Shown: positions 1-6,880 of the stretch, in pieces
Numbering within the stretch: position 1 is the first letter of the stretch
How the letters are laid out: each line of letters opens with the position of its first letter
Origin: Marinisporobacter balticus
GTDB lineage: Bacteria; Bacillota; Clostridia; Peptostreptococcales; Thermotaleaceae
Direction: 5' to 3'
Length of the DNA stretch: 40,703 bases
Assembly (NCBI RefSeq): GCF_004345705.1
Contig: NZ_SLWV01000033.1
Location: forward strand, 1-40,703
Position numbers and translations under genes: made by a program
The notes under the pieces: generated by a model
The model's database searches: none
What the model saw: the letters and a program-made list of their open reading frames with translations, nothing else
What the model was told of the DNA's origin: nothing

Positions 1-111
1 TTTTATATTACAGCAACATGAAATATTTTACAATTCTAAATAATAATTAAGATCCTTGATCATCAGGAACTTTGTTATGTAACTGATTGTTATTTTTGTT
101 GCATAGCAGTA

Positions 112-348
112 GCAATTTATATTTTTTATAAAAAAAATGTTTTCAGAAAATTCTGTTGGGTATATATAAAACATACAAACGAAAAGGGGATGATTAAAAG
201 AACTAAAATTTCTATAGTCTTAAAAATCAAACAGCTTAAAGAAATTTAGATAAAAGGGGTGAGTCCACCAAAATATGAATGATCCAAAATTAAATACAGA
301 GTAAAAAAGACAACTCTACTAAGATCAGTAAAAGAGTTGTCTTTTTAT
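112..348 (+). repeat. ~235-nt conserved element, copy 1 (candidate small RNA)
   Basis: This stretch has no convincing gene but matches positions 3882-4118 along its length. The longest near-identical core runs from about 241 to 300 and contains a small GGTG-AGTC-CACC stem-loop. The element ends in the terminator hairpin at 309-346, whose stem differs from copy 2 by a paired change (T-A here, C-G or G-C there). A ten-codon frame starting at the ATG near 274 is present in both copies, but its codons change mostly non-synonymously. I therefore favour a structured RNA over a peptide. A T/A-rich TATATATAAAAC block near 160-172 could be part of a promoter. The RNA family was not recognised. Confidence 0.5.
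307..348. terminator. Bidirectional intrinsic terminator
   Basis: A 9-bp perfect stem GACAACTCT (309-317) pairs with AGAGTTGTC (333-341). A-rich sequence precedes it and TTTTT follows. It ends the + strand element copy 1 and can also stop transcription of the minus-strand DUF6998 gene. Confidence 0.8.
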
Positions 349-371
349 GTACATATTTAAAAATATATAGT

Positions 372-773
372 CTACAAGGATACATGAGGTAGGCGGTTAC
401 TTAAACAAATACTTTTCATTAGTTGAGTAAGTTTTGAAGTAGAAATGTTTTTTTGACCATTTTTCTGCATATTTCCAGAATTATTCCAAGCTATTTTCCC
501 AGGGCCATTATAAAGTTCAGTAGTAGTACCATCTTTTAATATTTTTAAGACAATAAGATGCTCTGGTTCACTTCTAATACCAACACTTTTACCTTGAGTT
601 ACTTTAATCTGAACCATTTTTCCATCACATGCAACTGCATCATGTGTTTCTATTGAAGCAGGTAATAATTTCAAGTTATAATGTGCTGCTGCAAGAACTT
701 CACCAATACTTCCAACTAGATGACCATCTGTAGTAAAATGACGTCCTGGAAAGTAAGATTCTAACTCATCCAC
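372..773 (-). CDS. DUF6998-like protein, PD-(D/E)XK-type fold, 5' end probably truncated
   Basis: The 133-residue product carries the block GHLVGSIGEVLAA near residues 17-29, then HDAVACDG and VQIKVTQGKS around 44-62. The E, D and QIK arrangement is the pattern of the PD-(D/E)XK nuclease-like fold seen in DUF6998-type proteins (family call from memory). The only start in this frame is a GTG at 773 with no ribosome binding site. Family-like sequence (LIQQLYAIVDELE) continues upstream of it until a TGA at 807-809, so the original N-terminus is probably lost. DNA-processing activity cannot be concluded. Near the break, 805-822 resembles the end of the IS3-type element found at 28130-28148, which could explain the truncation. 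Confidence 0.55.
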   Translation of the reverse strand: MDELESYFPGRHFTTDGHLVGSIGEVLAAAHYNLKLLPASIETHDAVACDGKMVQIKVTQGKSVGIRSEPEHLIVLKILKDGTTTELYNGPGKIAWNNSGNMQKNGQKNISTSKLTQLMKSICLSNRLPHVSL

Positions 774-920
774 AATAGCATAAAGCTGTTGTATTAACGG
801 AGTTTGTCAAGAAAATCGTGGTTCTTTCCATACTTAGTTGAAACTGTTGGAGTTATAGCATATTTTTGAGTAACAATTACTATTTAAATATAATATAAAT
901 TAAAACTCACTTTATCTTGT

Positions 921-1082
921 CCTAATTATATTCTAGCACTAACATCATATAATCCTCATTTTGGCTATGACAAAGGCATTACAATATATCGTTTTGTAGA
1001 CAATAAGTATTCTGCTTGTTATTCTAACAGCGTCATTGGGGTACAGCTCATTGTAACAATTTACGTATACATTCTATGTTAG
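921..1082 (+). pseudogene. Tn3-family transposase (TnpA) fragment
   Basis: An open frame without a start reads LALTSYNPHFGYDKG then ITIYRFVDNKYSACYS. This matches the Tn3 TnpA catalytic-domain pattern in which NPKYFG, GRGVT.Y and SDQYS follow each other. Only about 50 codons survive before TAG at 1080. A second fragment, from the TnpA N-terminal region, lies at 27499-27612, so a Tn3-type transposon was probably once present. The rest of the 774-1192 gap holds only A+T-rich sequence and the promoter region of the next gene. Confidence 0.5.
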
Positions 1083-1192
1083 TAGATTGCATATGTTTGT
1101 AAAAATGGTATAATATTGATAAATAGTAAGTCCTATAGGTAAAATATTATGTATGAAAAGTTAGTTGATCGTTAGAGAAGGGAGGGATTTCT

Positions 1193-1744
1193 ATGTTTTC
1201 TGATGCTAGAAGTAAAAAAATCATATTAGTATCACATTGTATTTTAAATCAAAATTCAATTTCAGATGGTACAGCCGACTACCCAGGTACAAATGAAAGT
1301 ATTTTAAAACTACTTATTCAATCAAACGTGGGGATAATTCAAATGCCATGTCCTGAAATATTATCTCTAGGACTTGATAGAGGTGATATTCATGGTGCAG
1401 AAAGAGAGATTGTTACAGAAAATACAAGAATTAGACATGCTTTGGAGGATCCAAATTCTATTGAAATAATTAATAATCTTGTGAAGCAAATCATATTTCA
1501 AATAGAAGAATATATCCGAAATGGATTCACGATATTAGGAATTATAGGAATTAATCGCTCTCCAAGCTGTGGCGTTAATACAACTTCAAAAAACAATCAA
1601 GAAGTTGATGGGGGAGGCATTTTTATTGAAATATTTAAAAAAGAGTTAGAAAAGAAACGTATTATTATAGATATGATTGGTATAAAAGCAACAGAAACCG
1701 ATAAAGCACTAAAATCCATACAAAGATTGATAGATAAATATTAA
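1193..1744 (+). CDS. TudS-related putative desulfidase (DUF523-like, CD3072 type)
   Basis: The 183-residue protein has three conserved cysteine motifs: HCILNQNS (about residues 15-22), QMPCPEI (about 50-56) and NRSPSCGV (about 121-128). These are the three cysteines expected to hold a [4Fe-4S] cluster in thiouracil desulfidase TudS and its DUF523 relatives, which remove sulfur from thiolated compounds. The GGGIFIE segment and a short C-terminal helix complete the usual length. The start is supported by a strong GGGAGGG site 6-7 bases upstream of the ATG. The gene stands alone and ends in its own terminator. The physiological substrate is unknown, and cytosolic location is inferred from the absence of a signal peptide. 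Confidence 0.75.
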   Translation: MFSDARSKKIILVSHCILNQNSISDGTADYPGTNESILKLLIQSNVGIIQMPCPEILSLGLDRGDIHGAEREIVTENTRIRHALEDPNSIEIINNLVKQIIFQIEEYIRNGFTILGIIGINRSPSCGVNTTSKNNQEVDGGGIFIEIFKKELEKKRIIIDMIGIKATETDKALKSIQRLIDKY

Positions 1745-1780
1745 AGTATGTCACCCGGAATGTTACTATCGAAACAAGAA

Positions 1781-1823
1781 GAGCCACATGTTGAAATTAT
1801 TATCCAGCATGTGGTTCATTTTT
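1781..1823 (+). terminator. Intrinsic terminator after the TudS-related gene
   Basis: GAGCCACATG (1781-1790) pairs with CATGTGGTTC (1808-1817, one G-U pair) and is followed by ATTTTTG. Confidence 0.75.
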
Positions 1824-1883
1824 GTACGTATGTCGGCTGTACGCCTTAGTACAGACGCAAACAAAAAGCAGCGTGATGGGGGG

Positions 1884-1995
1884 CGTATCAGCAAAGCTAT
1901 CACTAAGGACAAAGTAAATAGTAAAAGCTATAAGTATGTATTGAAATGACTTTGTTTCATATAATTTATACCAAAGTAACAGAATCCTCTTTTTG
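1884..1995 (+). repeat. Dispersed intergenic repeat, copy A
   Basis: The left part (GCAAAGCTATCACTAAGG then ACAAAGTA) matches intergenic sequence at 28650-28680 and 34740-34770. The right part has ACTTTG and CAAAGT arms flanking a TATAA-rich centre and matches 28722-28790 in inverted orientation. It looks like a MITE-type or REP-type element with a palindromic half. No coding potential is visible. Confidence 0.45.
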
Positions 1996-2122
1996 ATATT
2001 CCAGTTTTCTGTTCCGTTACGCTACACATACCCCTAAACTCAAAATCCTGCAATAATATACTATATGCTCTTTAAGGTTAAAATGTATAATTGATGATAA
2101 TACTTTGAAAGGAGCTTGCTTC

Positions 2123-2217
2123 ATGAATATTACATCTTTTTTACTATACTTATGGCAGCATTTTTAGTTTATTCAGCAATAATGGTATTGGGGGTAGTTG
2201 AACTAATTAAGAGGTGA
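2123..2217 (+). pseudogene. Remnant of a LysE-type exporter gene
   Basis: A good ribosome binding site (AAAGGAG) precedes an ATG encoding MNITSFLLY, a typical LysE-family N-terminus. After a shift of frame at a T6 run comes LMAAFLVYSAIMVLGVVELI, like the last membrane helix of such a carrier. An AraC-type regulator follows at once, a common neighbour of LysE genes. I infer a large internal deletion, but only about 30 codons remain and the family call is tentative. Confidence 0.3.
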
Positions 2218-2222
2218 TTTAT

Positions 2223-2999
2223 ATGAACAAATTTATATATAAAAAATCAGCAGGTATTACTGCATTGTCAGCAAGCTTTACTGATTTTAAATATAAAAAA
2301 CACGCTCACAAGGAATATGCATTAGGTGTAACATTGCGAGGTATTCAGCAATATAACTTGGATGGCAGCTTGCAGTCGTCATATCAAAATGGTGTTATGC
2401 TTTTTAATCCAGAACAGCCACATGACGGTATGGCATATGATAAGTCAGGTATTGATTATGTTATGCTATATATTGAGCCAATATTGTTTTTGGAGATTCT
2501 TGAAAAAAAGGATATACTCTGTTTTTCTTCTCCTATCGTGTATAATTACAGACTTGAACAAAGAATATTAAGTCTTTCTAATGCAATATTAAGAGGAAAC
2601 GATGAAGCATTGTGCAGTGAATTACTTTTATCTCTTACCGATAGCTTTATTCAAACGAATCTTTGTATAAGTTACAAGAAAGATTGTGCGCTAATCAGAA
2701 AAGCAAAGGATATAATTCATTGTAACTTAGAAAATATACTAAGACTTGATGACATTTGTAAAGAACTGGATCTTTCAAAATTTCAGTTTATAAGATTATT
2801 TAAAGCGAATACTGGAATTTCACCATATCAATATTTTCTTAACTGTAAGGTAGAACTTGCAAAGCAGTTAATAGAAAAAAACAAAGATATTTATTCGGCA
2901 GTAGCCAAATATGGTTTTGTTGATTTAACACATTTAAATAAGCACTTTAAAAGTATATATGGAATAACAGCATTTGAATATATGTCACACTTAAATTAA
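2223..2999 (+). CDS. AraC-family transcriptional regulator
   Basis: This 258-residue protein has an N-terminal cupin-like sensing half (KKHAHKEYALGVTLRG, then FNPEQPHDG, about residues 20-75). The C-terminal half carries the AraC double helix-turn-helix: LDDICKELDLSKFQFIRLFK then VAKYGFVDLTHLNKHFK. It ends GITAFEYM. The histidines in the cupin block suggest a small ligand, perhaps metal-assisted, but the effector is unknown. I place the start at the ATG at 2223 because AAGAGGTG lies six bases upstream; the GTG at 2214 lies inside that site. It probably once controlled the exporter whose remnant lies immediately upstream. Confidence 0.85.
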   Translation: MNKFIYKKSAGITALSASFTDFKYKKHAHKEYALGVTLRGIQQYNLDGSLQSSYQNGVMLFNPEQPHDGMAYDKSGIDYVMLYIEPILFLEILEKKDILCFSSPIVYNYRLEQRILSLSNAILRGNDEALCSELLLSLTDSFIQTNLCISYKKDCALIRKAKDIIHCNLENILRLDDICKELDLSKFQFIRLFKANTGISPYQYFLNCKVELAKQLIEKNKDIYSAVAKYGFVDLTHLNKHFKSIYGITAFEYMSHLN

Positions 3000-3031
3000 G
3001 TAAAATAATTACAATTTTTTGTATTATCGTA

Positions 3032-3298
3032 ATGTATGTTATATTACATATTACACCCACTATAGCATTAAGAACACATTTATTTATGACTGGACATCCT
3101 ATTGTATCACTTAGTACAGGAATAGGCCCGGATGAATTTCATAATAAGATTGATAAGCAACTTCTTGAAAGTCAAAATGCGAAGTGCTATACACTAACAA
3201 AACCAGCATTTGAGAAAGCAACACAAGGTGAATTGAGAAATTATAAAGTAACTAAAAAAAGCTTCCTATTTTTTGCAGAATACTATGGTGAAGCATAA
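3032..3298 (+). CDS. Conserved-looking small hypothetical protein
   Basis: An 88-residue frame begins 32 bases after the AraC gene. It reads like a real protein: varied composition, a block ITPTIALRTHLFMTGHP near the N-terminus, then NAKCYTLTKP, and a C-terminus FFAEYYGEA. There is no clear ribosome binding site before the ATG, so it may be read by coupling to the AraC gene, start elsewhere, or be a decayed copy. No function or family name can be assigned. Confidence 0.5.
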   Translation: MYVILHITPTIALRTHLFMTGHPIVSLSTGIGPDEFHNKIDKQLLESQNAKCYTLTKPAFEKATQGELRNYKVTKKSFLFFAEYYGEA

Positions 3299-3341
3299 CA
3301 GTCTTAAAAATATGTACGCCCTAACCTATACAAATTAAATA

Positions 3342-3370
3342 ATAGACTACATTAATTATATATAGTCTAT
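3342..3370. promoter_or_regulatory. Inverted repeat upstream of the DUF2000 gene (possible operator)
   Basis: ATAGACTA (3342-3349) and TAGTCTAT (3363-3370) are perfect 8-bp inverted arms, followed by a second small palindrome CGTTAACG just downstream. There is no T tract, so it is not a terminator. A regulator-binding role is inferred only from position. Confidence 0.3.
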
Positions 3371-3408
3371 GCGTTAACGTAGTAAAATAAGAAGGAGGAA
3401 TTTTCAAA

Positions 3409-3816
3409 ATGGAATTTGATACTAAGATTGTCGTTATACTTAGAGATGACCTTTTAACATGGCAAAAACTAAATATTACAGCATTTTTAATGAGTGGGAT
3501 TGGTGGCACTCAAAACATTATCGGCGAGCCTTATGTTGATGGTGATGGCGTAGCCTATTTGCCAATGTCGCAGCAACCGATTATGATTTATTCTGCCAGT
3601 GGTGAAGCGCTGAAAGAGATACTGAAAAAGGCTCTTACTAAAGAGGCCAACATGACTATCTACACCGAAGAAATTTTCAAGACCTATCATGATGTGGACA
3701 ATCGTGCAAAGGTTGCAGAGTATAAAACGAATGACTTAAACCTTGTAGGTATTGGTATGATAGGCAAGAAAAATCATATTAATAGACTTACAAAAGGACT
3801 TAGCCTACACGATTAG
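3409..3816 (+). CDS. DUF2000 family protein
   Basis: The 135-residue protein matches the DUF2000 pattern along its length. It opens with KIVVILRDDLLTWQKLNITA and continues with AFLMSGIGG, GEPYVDGDG, YLPMSQQPI, TIYTEEIF and the C-terminal KGLSLH. The family is cytosolic, about 135-140 residues long, and structurally related to peptidyl-tRNA hydrolase-like folds, but no activity is established. The start is firm: AGAAGGAGGAATT lies just upstream. The gene is single, following a short regulatory region with an inverted repeat and followed by element copy 2. Confidence 0.85.
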   Translation: MEFDTKIVVILRDDLLTWQKLNITAFLMSGIGGTQNIIGEPYVDGDGVAYLPMSQQPIMIYSASGEALKEILKKALTKEANMTIYTEEIFKTYHDVDNRAKVAEYKTNDLNLVGIGMIGKKNHINRLTKGLSLHD

Positions 3817-3881
3817 ATAAATATAAAATGTGATAGGTATTAAATCGCATCTTTCTTATATTATGTGGAAATGTACTAAGG

Positions 3882-4118
3882 GCAATCTATATTTTTATAA
3901 AAAAACTGTTTCAATCAAATTTCTATGGGTATATATAAAATATACAAAAGAAAGGGAGATGATAAAAAATTAGAACTTCTATAATTTTAGTTATCAATCA
4001 ACTGAAAGAAATTTAGATAAAAGGGGTGAGTCCACCAAAACATGAATGATTCAAATTTAAATACAGCATAAAAAAGACAACGCTACTAATATCAGTGAGA
4101 GCGTTGTCTTTTTATGTT
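3882..4118 (+). repeat. ~235-nt conserved element, copy 2 (candidate small RNA)
   Basis: Second copy of the element at 112-348, in the same orientation and likewise ending in a terminator. The most invariant part is about 4008-4066, including GATAAAAGGGGTGAGTCCAC. The 5' third is more diverged with small indels. The short frame seen in copy 1 downstream of its GGGGATGAT is interrupted here after four codons, which argues against that peptide. Sequence between copy 2 and the minus-strand YvrJ remnant (4119-4147) shows nothing further. Confidence 0.5.
4076..4113. terminator. Intrinsic terminator of element copy 2
   Basis: GACAACGCT (4076-4084) pairs with AGCGTTGTC (4100-4108), followed by TTTTT. 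Compared with the copy 1 stem, one base pair has changed on both sides, so pairing is preserved. Confidence 0.8.
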
Positions 4119-4147
4119 TTTGATTTCATTTAGATATTATTTCAGGA

Positions 4148-4201
4148 TTAAAACATACATCCAATGTTTGCAACAGCAGCCATGAAATCTTCCAAAGTCA
4201 T
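4148..4201 (-). pseudogene. YvrJ-family protein, truncated after 17 residues
   Basis: A strong ribosome binding site (GTAAGGGAGGGA) precedes an ATG encoding MTLEDFMAAVANIGCMF and a stop. The first 14 residues match the start of YvrJ-family proteins (about 45-50 residues, one membrane helix). The helix that should follow the NIGFP-type motif is missing. It sits last in the Mor-like/DUF1659/DUF2922 operon, where YvrJ is an expected partner. I interpret it as a nonsense- or deletion-truncated copy. Confidence 0.55.
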
Positions 4202-4216
4202 TCCCTCCCTTACAGT

Positions 4217-4244
4217 AAAAAAAGCCCCATCACGGGCTTTTTTT
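4217..4244. terminator. Intrinsic terminator after DUF2922
   Basis: AAAAAAAGCCC (4217-4227), loop CATCAC, then GGGCTTTTTTT (4234-4244). The hairpin is symmetrical and can work on either strand; its main role is ending the minus-strand DUF1659-DUF2922 transcript. Confidence 0.85.
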
Positions 4245-4280
4245 AGCAACGGAAAATACAAAGAACCTTCTTTGATTTTT

Positions 4281-4496
4281 TTATAAAATCATTTCTTCAA
4301 TATCGGTTGTCACGATTTGTGCTGAATCAATTCCAGTCAATTCACCCTTTGTTGTTTCAAAGATGTTTGCAGTAATGATTGCATTCATTGCGGCTTTTAT
4401 ATTCTCTTGGGTAAGATCTTCTTTTGCATTGTCAACAATCAGTGTTGTCTTTGATCCCATTTGATTGGTAAAAACCATCTCTAGTTTTTTAGTCAT
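4281..4496 (-). CDS. DUF2922 family protein
   Basis: The 71-residue product starts MTKKLEMVFTNQMGSKTTL and contains the DUF2922 pattern: a beta-strand opening, VDNAKEDLT in the middle, IKAAMNAII, then a C-terminal AQIVTTDIEEMIL. The start has a good site (AAAGGAGGTAG). It lies 37 bases downstream of DUF1659 and is read in the same direction, so the two are an operon. These paired small Firmicutes proteins have no known function; location is probably cytosolic since no signal peptide is present. Confidence 0.85.
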   Translation of the reverse strand: MTKKLEMVFTNQMGSKTTLIVDNAKEDLTQENIKAAMNAIITANIFETTKGELTGIDSAQIVTTDIEEMIL

Positions 4497-4533
4497 GGGT
4501 TTCTACCTCCTTTCTTATTTTTTTCACGCTTTT

Positions 4534-4758
4534 CTATGCTTCTCTCAATTCACTTTCATCTTTTCGAAGGATCTCTAAAGCTGTATTACTTTGTAGTCCG
4601 ATAAGAACTTTCGCAACGGCATGCATGTTTTCATTCGTTGCAGCTGATTTGACAGATGAATAGCTTTTGGTTTTCTTCTTGGCCTTACCCTTTTCATCCA
4701 CCCCATTGTCAAAAACGATTGCCAAATGAGATGGTGCACTTTTAGCACTGATCGCCAT
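4534..4758 (-). CDS. DUF1659 family protein
   Basis: A 74-residue protein with the DUF1659 outline: an N-terminal strand HLAIVFDNGVDEKGK, the KTKSYSSVK segment, then an alpha-helical half ending VAKVLIGLQSNTALEILRKD. Its ATG overlaps the stop of the upstream Mor-like gene (TAATG), which implies translational coupling; GGGAGG lies eight bases before it. It partners with DUF2922 downstream. Function is unknown. Confidence 0.85.
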   Translation of the reverse strand: MAISAKSAPSHLAIVFDNGVDEKGKAKKKTKSYSSVKSAATNENMHAVAKVLIGLQSNTALEILRKDESELREA

Positions 4759-4982
4759 TATTTTTTCCTCCCTTCTACAATATTTTTTATTTGCTTTTCA
4801 CAAAGATCATACTTTTTGGCCAATTTTTTCGCATTGTATCCGTCGTATTCCTTAATGATGTTTGTATCTCTTTCGGATTTAAACCCTTCTTTTGGAATGT
4901 ACAGGAGAGTTCCTCCAAATTCAAAAATCAGCTTTTTGGTATTCTCTTTGCCTATGATCTCGGCGACACGACACATCTGCAT
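4758..4982 (-). CDS. Mor-like helix-turn-helix protein
   Basis: The 74-residue protein contains EIIGKENTKKLIFEFGG, then LYIPKE, and a C-terminal helix-turn-helix YNAKKLAKKYDLCEKQIKNI. This is the layout of the Mor/C transcription-activator family of Mu-like phages in reduced form. An ATG further up (5015) is in frame, but the better start is 4982, where GGTGGAGGCG lies six bases upstream. Overlap with the DUF1659 start makes it the first gene of the small operon, so an autoregulatory role is plausible but not shown. Confidence 0.65.
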   Translation of the reverse strand: MQMCRVAEIIGKENTKKLIFEFGGTLLYIPKEGFKSERDTNIIKEYDGYNAKKLAKKYDLCEKQIKNIVEGRKK

Positions 4983-5386
4983 ATTAACGCCTCCACCCTT
5001 TATTTGATCATACAACTTATCATTGGAAATTTAAAAAGGAAATTTACTTAAAAAAAATGAGTTGATTACACTGACGTTTTTACAATGGATTTCAGTTTCT
5101 TATTGTAAACGTCTCAATCGAAAAGCATCCTAGATTTCGTCTGTCAACAAAAATGTAGCACGTCTCAGTTCATCTGTTCTTAAATCATGGGGTAATCCTA
5201 GGGTAGCTACGATAAACCGCAAGCTCATTTCCTTTAAATGTAAATAGATTTATGATTCATCTATTTTTACTGTATAATTGTAAAAAATTACGACGCAAGT
5301 GCTATATAGATGTTGAAACCCATGCTGTATATGATATACTTTAAAAGCAAAATTTTTTATATTTAAAAGACATGAGGTAAATAAAT
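4983..5386. other. Gene-free stretch, unassigned
   Basis: About 400 bases with no supported gene. It holds the promoter region of the minus-strand Mor-like operon and, at the right end, the upstream region of the pentapeptide gene, with a possible -10 (TATGATATACT, about 5327-5338). A 33-codon minus-strand frame at 5130-5228 (starting MSLRFIVATLGLPHD) looks protein-like, but it has no ribosome binding site and I do not recognise it. It may be another gene fragment. Confidence 0.3.
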
Positions 5387-6232
5387 ATGATCTATACATA
5401 TGAAGATAAGCTTAATAAAGAATTGCGTGTTGACTGTGAAAAATGTTTCGGCTTATGCTGTGTAGCATTGTACTTTTCAGCTTCGGAAGGTTTTCCAACG
5501 AATAAAGATGCTGGTAAGCCTTGCATAAACTTACAATCGAACTTTACCTGCTCTGTTCACAAAGATCTTAGAAATAAGGGGCTTAAGGGTTGTACTGCCT
5601 ATGACTGCTTTGGTGCTGGTCAAAAGGTAGCTCAAGTTACTTATGGCGGACATGACTGGCGACAAGCCCCAGAATCTGCTAATCAAATGTTTGAGGCGTT
5701 CCTAATTATGAGGCAGCTTCATGAAATGCTATGGTATCTTACTCAAGCCTTTATCCTGCAAACGGACCATGGTATCAAAGATAAGATAAGTTCATTGCTG
5801 GACAATACTAAACGTCTTACTCTTCTTGATGTTAATTCTCTATTAGGACTAGATGTGGCAGCTCATCGAACCAAGGTTAATATGCTGCTTAAAAATACCA
5901 GCGAGCTTGTGCGTACTAAAGCCCGCAGTGGAAAGAATACGCCTTCAAGAAATCGGAATGCCCACTCTCGGCGATTAGATTATTTTGGCGCAGACCTAAG
6001 AAAAACCAATCTTAGAGGTGCAGACCTGCGGGGAGCGTGTCTTATTGCGGCAAACCTTAGCGGAGTCGATTTGAGTGGAGCGGATCTCATTGGGGCTGAT
6101 TTACGAGATGCTAATCTTAGTGGCGCTAATCTCACAAATAGCATTTTTCTTACCCAAGCCCAGATCAACACGACTAAGGGTGATTCCAATACAAAGCTTC
6201 CCATGATGCTGGTTCGCCCAACCTACTGGTAA
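5387..6232 (+). CDS. Pentapeptide-repeat protein with N-terminal cysteine-rich domain
   Basis: The 281-residue protein has two parts. Residues 1 to about 100 contain clustered cysteines: DCEKCFGLCC, GKPCIN, FTCSVH and KGCTAYDCFGAGQ. They could bind a metal or Fe-S cluster. Residues about 200-255 are a run of A(D/N)LXX pentapeptides (GADLRKTNLRGADLRGACL and onward), predicted to form a right-handed beta-helix of roughly two to three coils. The linker between them is helical and basic. The combined architecture occurs in Firmicutes proteins of unknown role; a gyrase-mimic role as in Qnr proteins should not be assumed because the repeat is short. Upstream spacing to a weak site (TGAGGTAAATAAAT) is acceptable. 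Confidence 0.8.
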   Translation: MIYTYEDKLNKELRVDCEKCFGLCCVALYFSASEGFPTNKDAGKPCINLQSNFTCSVHKDLRNKGLKGCTAYDCFGAGQKVAQVTYGGHDWRQAPESANQMFEAFLIMRQLHEMLWYLTQAFILQTDHGIKDKISSLLDNTKRLTLLDVNSLLGLDVAAHRTKVNMLLKNTSELVRTKARSGKNTPSRNRNAHSRRLDYFGADLRKTNLRGADLRGACLIAANLSGVDLSGADLIGADLRDANLSGANLTNSIFLTQAQINTTKGDSNTKLPMMLVRPTYW

Positions 6233-6268
6233 AAGTAATTAACTGTCTGACCGACATAAAAAATATTC

Positions 6269-6334
6269 TTAAATTATGAAACAATCAATGCCCTTAATTT
6301 TTGTTTCTTTACTAAACTTGGATTTTCTACCCAT
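6269..6334 (-). pseudogene. IS3-family transposase orfA, N-terminal scrap
   Basis: After a TTTGGAGGT site, an ATG opens MGRKSKFSKETKIKGID and then stops. The first 15 residues match the beginning of IS150-type orfA proteins; the helix-turn-helix is missing. The rest of 6233-6499 carries only the hairpin described next. Confidence 0.5.
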
Positions 6335-6340
6335 AAAAAA

Positions 6341-6397
6341 ATACCTCCAAAGTCGATTAGTAATTTTAATTAATTACTGTGTCTACTTTGGAAGTAT
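6341..6397. repeat. Imperfect inverted repeat next to the IS3 scrap
   Basis: ATACCTCCAAAGT (6341-6353) and ACTTTGGAAGTAT (6385-6397) form a 13-bp stem with one mismatch. One arm covers the ribosome binding site of the orfA scrap. This resembles the protective hairpins found near IS ends, which block read-through expression of transposase. Confidence 0.45.
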
Positions 6398-6499
6398 CAT
6401 ATTAGTATTAGGAGTTTTTTATAATGCAAGACTGCAAGTTAGAAATAAATTTTGAACTTGCACTCTTACTAAGTCTTTGGAACTTTCATATATAAAAAT

Positions 6500-6838
6500 T
6501 TAAATTTTCCTATTGCTTCTGGTGGCAGCTATGTTCTTTATACCCCTAGTAGGAAGATTAAAAATTTTATTTAATTCCGATTCTACATCATTTTTATCTG
6601 GTATTGGTGGTATGTATGAAATTCTTGAAATACCTACTTTACCATTCCTTAATATTCCCCATTCAAGAGCTTCGTTTCTTGCAACTTCAGAATATACTTT
6701 ACAAATATACTCTAAGTTCAATGGTTCTCCTATGGTTTTTAATATATATTTCCAATCATTTCTAAGATTAATTATACACTCAATATCACTTATACTTACA
6801 CCAGAGACATTTACACCATTTAAAGTAGTAAATTCCAT
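6500..6838 (-). pseudogene. Fic-family protein, N-terminal fragment
   Basis: The 112-residue frame contains NLRNDWKYILKTIGEPLNLE, then VARNEALEWGILRNGKVGIS and YIPPIPDKNDVESEL. This is the region that precedes the Fic catalytic core in bacterial Fic/Doc adenylyltransferases. The HPFxxGNGR catalytic motif is absent, and the C-terminus reads into unrelated sequence. The start has only a weak site (GGAAGTG). I read it as a truncated, non-functional gene. If expressed, it could not modify targets. Confidence 0.5.
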
Positions 6839-6880
6839 AAAATCACTTCCAAAATATGTATTAGTGTATGATATTATTAA

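Noticed and set aside
112..330. Hammerhead or other known ribozyme in the repeated 235-nt element
   Set aside because: The CTGATGA and GAAA core needed for a hammerhead is missing, and no other ribozyme core was recognised.
5130..5228. 33-codon minus-strand frame starting MSLRFIVATLGLPHD
   Set aside because: Composition looks protein-like, but there is no ribosome binding site, no recognisable family and a nearby stop; kept only as a note in the gap entry.
5980..6204. Minus-strand frame with repeated SAPLR-type units
   Set aside because: It is the antisense of the pentapeptide repeats; the periodicity is inherited from them.
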